The position numbers were made by a program, and so were the translations under genes. DNA of 64,000 nt from contig NC_092322.1 of the NCBI RefSeq assembly GCF_036785885.1, positions 12,546,466 through 12,610,465 of the forward strand, given 5' to 3'. The stretch is from Coffea arabica (lineage: Eukaryota > Streptophyta > Magnoliopsida > Gentianales > Rubiaceae). The notes under the pieces are model-generated. The model ran no database searches and was not told the DNA's origin. It worked only from the letters and a program-made list of their open reading frames with translations. Position 1 is the stretch's first letter. Every line of letters starts with the position of its first letter. Of this stretch, positions 55,801 to 64,000 are shown in pieces.

Positions 55801-58800
55801 GAGTTCCCTCTGGAGGCCTGAGAATTAAGGGAATGTGGATAACATATGCTTTACATATTAGGATATCTGTAATCTGTGGTACATGGATTTCAATGGTGAT
55901 GTTTTGGGATGATATGTCCTAGCTCTTTGGTCTAGTAACATCTGCTGATTTTCCTCCTCTTTGTTCTCTTCTCTCTCTCTCTCGTTCTGCTTTTCTTGTC
56001 TTCCTTGGCCCAGCTCTTGTTATGGTTAATTCTCTTTGGTATTGTTTTTCACAGGGCTGGTTTGAAACATTTGAAGATTGATCGTGTAAAGAAATTTGAA
56101 TATTGCCTTCCTTGTGAGTGTATCTAAACCTTCAATGCTGCGTTAGAACTTGTTTATTGTGTAAAGAGAAGTTTAATATGGTGCCTTTTGTTTGGATTTT
56201 GTGCTTTTTAACCTTTCATCAGTATTTACTCTTTCTTTTGGTGATTGCAGAATGATATAGTATAAGCATATAGTTATATGAACTTCATTTATTTATTATC
56301 ATTGCCGAAAATGTATGTTGTTCATCAATAGGATATCATCATTGATGAAGCCTCTCAGTCAGCTAGTGTTGCTCCTTTTCTTCAGAGATACCTTGTTCTT
56401 TGAGGAAGTACATGATAAATGTGCTTTCAAACAAGTGTCTTATGACCAAGAATAACCTTTTTGTCAAGTCTCTGTACAAAACTGTTTCTTAGTTAGTAGC
56501 ATCAATAGTGATGAGAAATATGGTATAATGTGAATGTTCCTCCAAGGATTATCTAATAAATGGTTGTCTGCATAGGAAATATTGCATTAGAGGCCTCTAA
56601 TGTATTCTGTGTGTTTTGGGTGCACTTTTCTTCGTTGTATCCAGTATAAGGACTTTGGTCTATGAGCAAAAAGTCACCACTGTAGATTGTTGGTAAATAC
56701 TTCTGCATGGTTTATCTAATAAATGGTTCTCTGCATGGGGTATAATTCTATTAGAGGCTTAAACCGCATTCTCAGTGTGTTTTGGGCACACTTTTCTTCA
56801 TTATATTCAATATAAGGACCTAGTCCCATTAACAAAAATGTGACCCATGAATGTTAGCTCTTCTATGATTTGATTAGTATTTAGAGAATTCCTAATCCTT
56901 TTTAAAACAGTTATCCTGTGTTTTGTTGTAATGGATAATCGGAAGGATTCTGTAAGAATGGTGGTAGGCATAAAACTTCAATTTCCTTAAAACTATTGTT
57001 ATTGGAGGTGTCAGAATTCTGGGGTCAAATTAATTATCCTATAATCCTTTTCATTTTGTTTCTATTCCTGGATTAATCCTGCCTTCCTGATGGGATTATC
57101 TTATTGCATTTCACATAATTGCCTCATTAATAGAACTTCTTGGGAATTGGAAAAAATAAATCAATAGCTTGAAATGCATTGGAGTGAAGTGTTACAAGCA
57201 CTGCGATTGACATTGGCTCAGGATACAAGTTCATAGGATGTATTCCGGGAGTACCATGGGATGATTTTGAGTACTGTAGGTTTGAAATCATGCGATAAGT
57301 ACATAAGAGGATTACGTTAGCAAAATCTCATTTTGTGAATTTATAATTTTCCAACACACTGTAACGATGGAGCTTAATTCTCTTGTTTCAAAGTTTGATC
57401 ATTGTCTTTTGCAGGGAAGCATTTTAAGGGAATTTGAATTGCATACATGCATCTCTCTGAGCAATTGCATGAATGAGTCAGAATAGATGATATGATTAAA
57501 ATTTTATAATCATTGTCCTCTATTTTCAGCATCTATTTGACATTCTAGTTCATTGCAGACTTCTATCAGCCGCTGAGGGAAGACGAATTTGAGAACAAAA
57601 CAGATGTGGACATTTTATTTCCTGATACAGAACCACCAGTATGATTTTCCTTTCATGTAATTAATTAATGGTTTTGAGATTTCATAACATTAAGTTCTGA
57701 GTTGACTCTGTAGATGATCATCAAATTTGATGGCAGGTGGTTTATATACACACTACATTGGTGTTATGAGATACAAACTTGCTAGATGTAGACCGTTAGA
57801 ACATTGTTGAAGCTATGCCTAGTCTGACTTTAATTTCTAATCCTTTCTCTGTACAGATAGTCTGCGAGTTTGATTGGGAGCTTGATGAACTTGAGGTATG
57901 CCTTGACACTGTCTCTCTGCTTGCTTTCAGTAGTGTATTGTAGTATGATCAGGATCAGCATATTTGTTTTGAGTGAATTATGTTGGGGGTGTTGGGGAGA
58001 TTAGATTCGTATGTGTTTGATTGTACCATCTGAATACACTTGAGCATCTTTTAGAGGCTGTTTCATTGAATGGATATGTTATTCTACATAAGACTAAAGA
58101 CAGGAAGGCCAAAAAAATTGGGAATAGAAATAGAAGTAGAGTTCCATCCACCACTGTCTTCTCTCCTTCAGTCTCTCTGCTCTACTCTACTTTCAGCCTT
58201 TCACCCTATCCACCTTTCTGAGCCATCGCTCCTTCCACACTCTCCATCCTTCACCCCATTTCAGTAAGCTGCACTTGCGGTGCGTCAGGATATCGTCTTC
58301 CCTCTTGCATGTCTGTAATGTCTCTGTGTATGCTTAACTGTCTACCTCTCTCTCTCTCTCTCTGTGCTGTAAAACGTAGTAGATTTAGTAGATTCAGTGT
58401 TAGTAATTTTGTTCAAAAGCATATGCCAACCAACAACTTGCAGGAAAGTATCCTACCTTTGACTAGTTTAAATTGAATACTTGTAGGAGTTCACAGACAA
58501 ATTTATTGAGGAAGATCAATTGCCTGCTGACAAAAAGGATGCCTTCAAGGTGACTTTTTCTGGTGATGTGCAATTAATTTGTAATTTTTGTACATATCAT
58601 TGTAGTAAAAATATGTAGTTTCTCTTTGTTAGGAATTTGTGAAGGAGAAAGTACGAGAAGCCAAGAAGGCCAATCGTGAGGTACCCTATGATGCTTCTGA
58701 TCATGTTATTTCATGAATATCTAGATTCATACACTATGAGTAATGGTGTTGCATAATTTCTTGTAGGCAAGGGAAGCCAGGAGAAAAGCAATTGAAGAAA

Positions 58801-59567
58801 TGAGTGATGAAACAAAGGCTGCATTTGAGAGTATGAAATTCTACAAATTCTATCCAGTCACTACTCCTGATTCACCTGATGTATCGAGTGTCAAGGTAAA
58901 TATGTGAAAAAGCGGCGACTTTTCTCGCTCAGTTTATGTAGTATGTTCTCTAATGCATTACTGATTGTTGGTTAAACATAGCTTAACTGAAGCCCTGGCA
59001 TTGATATGTTGGAAATGCTAGCATGATTAAAGGAATAGTGTTCTGTTAGATGCCAGTGGAGGCCATTTGCTCGGGCCATATGAGCTAAACTTTATCCTCC
59101 AGAACTGGAGTCAGTTTGGCTGCCCAGACAGGTTGCTGTTCAGGGTTATTTAATCATCAGTGTTATCTTACATTTGTCTCCTGCCTGATAGAGTTAATTT
59201 CAAATATCACATGATAAAACTTTATATAACAACCGCGCGCATAGTGTAAGCCACTTCCAAGAACATGCCGACACTTTTCCTGCATGTTTGTGCACCTCAT
59301 CATTTGATTATTTGGAGAACCTTTTGTGCTCCTCTTTTTTGGGACAGGCTATAATTCAACAGATTGAGATACTGTTTTATGGAATCTCTGTTTTGTTTTG
59401 GTTTGTTTAAATACAGTATTTGGTATTATATACAAATTAACATATAAGTAGATGTCTTCAACGTTGTGTTGTGCAGTGGCATCATGAGGAGAGAATCTAA
59501 CATCCTTTCTTTGGTACAGGCTCCATTCATAAACAGGTACTACGGGAAGGCTCATAATGTGTTATGA
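52892..59567 (+). CDS. HIT4: HEAT INTOLERANT 4 (HIT4)-like nuclear protein
   Basis: Nuclear protein of a plant family needed for heat tolerance and for heat-induced chromatin decondensation and release of silencing (family knowledge for Arabidopsis At5g10010). Fourteen exons join in frame to 422 residues (HIT4 is about 434): 52892-53293, 53987-54025, 54129-54182, 54336-54399, 54849-54907, 55392-55516, 55615-55674, 56055-56113, 57559-57638, 57857-57895, 58487-58549, 58633-58680, 58767-58895, 59520-59567. Residues 1-120 are a Lys/Glu/Ala low-complexity region with basic nuclear signals (MRKGTKRKAPSRK, KRRGKRAR). The conserved part includes FEEKRNLEDLWKQVFPVGTE, SPFPPSDKIGITSVQRE, MKMDWIPYIPFANR, CEFDWELDELEEF and the C-terminus INRYYGKAHNVL. 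The start is the first ATG after a CT-rich leader. It converges with the CPR5-like gene. Confidence 0.93.
56549..56870. repeat. Tandem duplication (about 163-bp unit) in HIT4 intron 8
   Basis: Copies start at 56549 and 56712 (TTATCTAATAAATGGTT) and share GTGTGTTTTGGG, CACTTTTCTTC and TATAAGGAC in the same order. They have diverged by roughly 20 percent by eye. Intronic. Confidence 0.75.
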
Positions 59568-60808
59568 TGAATTGCCTAGGAGGAAGGACCAGTAGGTGTG
59601 AAGAGATGGCAGACAACTATGCTTGAGCATGTCGGCTATTACTCGAGAATTGCCAGAGAAGTCTAGTTGCTATAAACAATACGTTGCTCGTAATATGGAG
59701 GGACTCAAAGTCTCGTTGCCCTCAGAAATGTAAACCTGGAGTTTTGACCATATTGGGAAATAGAGAGAAGTATAGAAGAAGAGAAGGGTCCAACCTTGAT
59801 TTGTATCATACGGGATATTATTTAAGCCTCTCAATTTTGAATCTGTTACAATTTTACATGCTGCAATTGCTTGTTGCTTTGCGGTTTACTCTTTCGATTA
59901 TCCATTGCTGGTTTCTGTCGTAATTTCTGCTCATACTTTTTTTTTTCTTTTTTTACTGGTTTGAAATAGCAAATTTGGTACTGTCTTTCCAAGTCAAGTG
60001 GCAAGTAATGGCTTGTTGTGAGGTGGTGACATTTAATCGGCGGGAGAAGCCTAAATAGCAAATTTGGTACTTTTTCATGTTTGGATTGCATTTTGTTAGA
60101 TTTTTTGTAAAAAAAATTATTGTAACGATTTGATACATGTATGGTAAAAAAATAATTAAAAAATATATTCACGTAAAACGTAGTAATTTTTCTTTTGAAA
60201 ATTGCTGTCCAAACAAGTATCTGCCGAGCTTTAGCTTTAGAGATGCTGGCTTGTCGGCCAACACTCATCATTGAGAATCTGCAGAAACTGTTTCTTAGTT
60301 GGGAAGGCTGGGATATGCTTTCAATTTCATTTTCACCAAAAGGATTATGTGTTGTTCCAAAAAGGAATTCAAAAATTCCCTTAATAAAGAAAATAATAAT
60401 AAATCTTTCTCACATTAACAAAGTATACACAAGTTAATCATGTCAATTTGAATTTAAATTTCAAATTTTACATGTAAGGTAACATTACTATTTACGTGCA
60501 ATTGATAGGGCATATATATACATCATATTCTTCTATATTCAGCTCCACCGAAGCAGTACAATACCAGTGTTGCAAACAAAAGGCTGAAAATTGATGCAAT
60601 TTAACGCTACAAATAAGGAACTAAGTTTACATTAGGGCCCATTTATCAGACATCTGCAAGCCAACTATTGCTTGAACATCATTGTAGAAAAGGCTATGAT
60701 TCACAGAAAAATGGAACCCTGGTAATGTAGACTATGGTACATAAATACATACAACAAGCATTACTACACTGCGCAGCTAGTCTGCATGTTGAAGTCATCA
60801 GTCCAAAA
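59568..60808. other. Convergent intergenic region between HIT4 and CPR5
   Basis: Holds the 3' untranslated ends of both flanking genes and a MITE at 60079-60215. An AT-rich block at 60440-60480 resembles the core of the MITE at 572-726 (AATTTGAATTTAAATTTC). No gene is seen. Confidence 0.55.
60079..60215. mobile_element. MITE, TGTTTGGAT family, diverged copy
   Basis: Bounded by TGTTTGGATT and GTCCAAACA, with a body related to the copies at 10821 and 52312 (AATTATTGTAACG, AAAAATATATTCACG). It lies in the 3' flank of HIT4. Confidence 0.6.
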
Positions 60809-63800
60809 TCAATCCTCACTATCCTCCAGTAGTGAAGAGAAGTGGTCTTTCCATTCATCAAGGCTTGCAAAAGGTAAAAATCCACATAACAATGGGAGAA
60901 ACAGAGAAACAGTACCATAGAATAGACATCTTCTCAACCAATATGGAAAACGCGGATTGTTCTTGGTTCCCTCTGACACATTAATCGGCCCGTGAAGAAT
61001 AGCGAACAACATTGAGGTCCAAAGGTTTGAAAGTAAGTGCAATGAGCACAGAACCTCCCAGTAAGCTAGCCAATGGTTTCCACTGCCCCCTAATGTGTCG
61101 ATGCATAGCTTTCCCGCAAAACCGCAGGCAACTGCTAATAGCAAAACGATGAAAGTGACTGGCATTGCTTGATTTGATGTTGCGGATCTCTGAAGAAGCA
61201 AATAGGCAATTGCAAGGACCATGAAACCACCAGCCAACATTCGGGTTACGACTTGAAACTGACACTTTAGAATCTGCATTCCTGAGTTAAAAGATGCCAT
61301 TGACTTTGGCATCCACCAAGACTTGGATTCCTGGAGCAAAAAGAGTAAAGAGGTTCAAACAGAAAATCTTTATGCAGCGCACAGCATGCATAATGGAGGC
61401 TCATAGATGCATAAACAGCTAGCCTGAATGATTGAGAGCATCAATTTTAGTAAATAGGTTCATGCATGATGGCAACTATTGAAGCATCTATAAGGCATAA
61501 ACAATGACTTCATATCTGGTCCAATAATACCTTCTCCAGATTCTGCAATAAATAATTCTCTTAAGGTATGCTGGTGGGAGCTCTGTGCAGTTCCAATGGG
61601 CAGTATAACAAGATAGTAAAGAAAGTCTTTCTTCCCTTGGGCTACTCTCTTTCCAATTTAGGCATAATTTTTGTAGATCATGATTTATGGAGCCATTGCA
61701 TGCACAGATCAGTGATCTTCATGAACTCCCCAGTTCATAAAAAGGAAAACTGTGGTAATGGAGAATGTCCAATCGATGAAACTTCTTTTAGACAAAAGAA
61801 AATATTGTCAGATGTAGTTTACAAACTCTATATTTCAATGAATAACTTCAGCTCTATACTCGTTTAAGATTGTTTGCTCTTTCATTGGATAATTAACGGG
61901 TTTATGCTGTTAATTTGCCTATTTATATGAGCTTGCGAGATACATTGGGACAAAGTCCGGAGTTCTTAAGAATGGGGTCCAAATGAAACCCTAAGTACCA
62001 TGCAATCGACAAAATGAAAATGTAACTGTTGCACAAATGAACCAATGAAAGACCAGGCAACAAAGACTTGACTCATGTTTGGAAGGCTTATACACTCATA
62101 AAAGGTTTTATGCTCCTGTCCACCATAGCTGTTCTCTTGACATGGTCTTTGTAAGACACATTCCACAATGTAAGAGGGATCAACTTAGTGAATACTTTGA
62201 GATTTAGCAACCAAACCTAAAAGGTCCTGTAGTATGGGATTGCATTGCATGTTGCCATCATATAGCTTTCTCTGGGTATATACTAGAGGATGATCAGTAC
62301 ATTGTACCACAATGATGTTCATAAAACTACGTTTTCCACCAAATCATTCTACCCCATTGTTCTCTTTCTTTTCCTCCTTCGCTTCTTGTAGCTTATCGTC
62401 TTAAATTTGGCATGAGATACTCCAATTATTTTTTCTGGTCCTAGCTAATTAAATCATTTGCAGAAATAGGCAAAGCAAGTCCTAGAGTGTGCATTCTCAT
62501 GAAGGCATTCCCACAGTATTTTCACCAGACCTAAAAGGAAATTAGCATGGACAAAATCCAAAGGAAAGTGGGGACATGACTAAACATAAGCATATTTAGT
62601 GAAACACTTAGATATGCTTGTACTGCATATACCAAGGTACTCTAAAATTCAATAATGGCGCTCATAAAGTTTGAAACGTCAGTTGTAAAACATCAATATG
62701 ACAACTTATAGCATCATTACCGTGATATATGCACAACATGAAGATGGCAAGAGATAGATATACCTAGTCCAATTTTAGGCAGCATTTTTGGCTTTTTGGT
62801 TGGGGGTGGGTGTCTGTGTGGAGGCGAGGGGTTATCAGTAAATTACAGTGCCATTACAAGATCTTCCATCTTCAGATTAAGTTTTTATATTTGGCAAAAA
62901 ACAATTCTGTATTGCATTATTAAACAGACATATTCCCAAATATGGCAAAGAGAAACAGTGAAAAGTATAGAGAGATTAATCAACAATTACTGGTTGAATC
63001 AAAGAATCAATGAAAACATTCCGTACCTCCAGATGTGAGCAAGATGCTGTAGCCTCAGAAATTCTTTTGTGGGAATAAACAAAAACTCCATATCCTGCAC
63101 AGCCTAACATGACAAAGAGACCAACAACAAGACAGTCTATGCACTTTCTAAGCAGCTCAGCATGTCTTACATCTCCTAACTGAGTTTTGAACTTTTCAAC
63201 CTTGAAGGAAGCCTTAGAAAAGCCAAATGCCAATTTAGACCTTTCTAAAAAGTTTGCATGAGAACTGAGAGCTAGTTCTCTTTCCTTGAGTTGCAATTTT
63301 TTCACAGCAAGTCCCATCTCAAATTCCTTGAGATCATTAGATCGAACTTGCTCAATAATGGATTTCTCGAAGGTGCTAAGAACTGATTGGCTATTATAAC
63401 CACTTGAGCTTCTGCTTGGAGTGATGAAGGCCATATTCCGCGTTATTTGTTGATCATGCACAGTAAGACTGTTATTCCTTGGATCAATCGTTGTACTTTC
63501 TGCTATCTCTTCATGAATGTTTGGTTGTTCATGACTGCTGGCAGCAAGAAGTGGATCTGAAAGGCATTCTTGGACTCCCAAATCACATCCACAATTGCCA
63601 GCTCTGTTGGCAGAAGAGACTGTCTTGACTTCTGAGGAGCATATCTCAGCTTTTCCCTTATCTGTTCCTTTAGCTTTAGTAGATTTATTGATTACATGCA
63701 AAGTCATCAAGGTGCTCCTGAATGATTTCTCAAAATTCTCCACAAAACAATCAAAATTATCTCCATAAACCTGCTTCCATGTGAGTAAGAGGGCAGAAAC

Positions 63801-63940
63801 ACATCAGCAAGTGGATCAACTACTTTACTTGCTCAAGCTGATGAACTACGAGAAGGAATGCAAGTTCACTGCAGAATCAGCAGAAGATGTGGAATACAAC
63901 TTACATTAACTAAAGATTCTCTGACTGCTGCAGCGCATAT
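60809..63940 (-). CDS. CPR5: CPR5-like membrane nucleoporin, 3' part (5' end off window)
   Basis: Integral membrane protein of the nuclear envelope/pore that restrains immune responses and programmed cell death and affects cell-cycle and trichome growth (CPR5, At5g64930, about 564 residues). Three exons are visible: 63940-63905, 63770-63027 and 61330-60809, all phase-0 GT-AG junctions, giving the last 433 residues. The first visible exon reads ICAAAVRESLVN, then VYGDNFDCFVENFEKSFRST; a helical region (KKLQLKERELALS, FLERSKLAFGFSKASFK) follows. The C-terminal half has five hydrophobic helices, starting with CLVVGLFVMLGCAGYGVFVY and ending with CLFYGTVSLFLPLLCGF, as in CPR5. Conserved wording includes ESKSWWMPKSMASFNSG, RSATSNQAMP, CIDTLGGSG and LPFASLDEWKDHF. 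Upstream exons lie beyond the right edge. Intron 2 (63026-61331, 1.7 kb) holds no gene. Confidence 0.9.
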
Positions 63941-64000
63941 CTACAAGCAATGAGATCCATCCAGAATCATTAGATCCAACTTTCGATGACCAATAAGAAA

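Noticed and set aside
59846..60271. 141-codon minus-strand frame between HIT4 and CPR5
   Set aside because: It overlaps a MITE and A/T-rich 3' flank and has no domain or conserved wording.
1..64000. CRISPR arrays, operons, bacterial-type promoters or terminators
   Set aside because: None seen. The sequence is plant nuclear DNA and the tandem repeats lack spacer structure.

Overview
The window is nuclear DNA of a dicot plant. Genes are split by GT-AG introns, intergenic DNA is AT-rich and full of small transposons, and every recognisable host gene has a clear Arabidopsis counterpart. The MITE families look like ones I associate with asterids, possibly Rubiaceae, but that is a weak guess from memory.

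Layout of host genes: the 5' end of an AP2/ERF gene (minus, cut by the left edge); a leucine-rich-repeat receptor pseudokinase of the At5g10020 type (minus, 3.5-8.75 kb, 3 exons); a small two-exon phytosulfokine precursor (plus, 28.13-28.48 kb); a 20-exon chloroplast ABC1 kinase of the ABC1K7/8 clade (minus, 38.6-49.2 kb); a 14-exon HIT4-like gene (plus, 52.9-59.6 kb); and the 3' part of a CPR5-like gene (minus, 60.8 kb to the right edge). HIT4 and ABC1K are divergent; HIT4 and CPR5 are convergent. In Arabidopsis HIT4 neighbours At5g10020, and CPR5 neighbours ABC1K8/OSA1, so this window appears to keep both pairs in one block.

The 44 kb between the receptor gene and HIT4 is expanded by Helitrons. 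A large, apparently complete Helitron covers about 11.4-23.58 kb. It carries an uninterrupted Rep-helicase gene (1587 codons over 4 exons), a 10-exon RPA-like gene, and a further spliced gene with two B3-type DNA-binding domains just before the 3' terminus. The 3' end is textbook: an 8-bp hairpin, an AT-rich spacer, CTAG, then T. Four non-autonomous Helitrons follow on the minus strand (24.49-25.45, 30.37-31.85, 31.94-33.52 and 33.52-36.46 kb). The last two lie exactly end to end, and the last holds a broken 2-oxoglutarate dioxygenase fragment.

Other elements are a tRNA-derived SINE with perfect 12-bp target duplications in an ABC1K intron, a truncated SINE copy at the left, a MITE with 8-bp target duplication, nested Stowaway-like MITEs, and several short tandem duplications. 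One of these duplicates a splice acceptor in ABC1K. No rRNA, functional tRNA or CRISPR array was seen.
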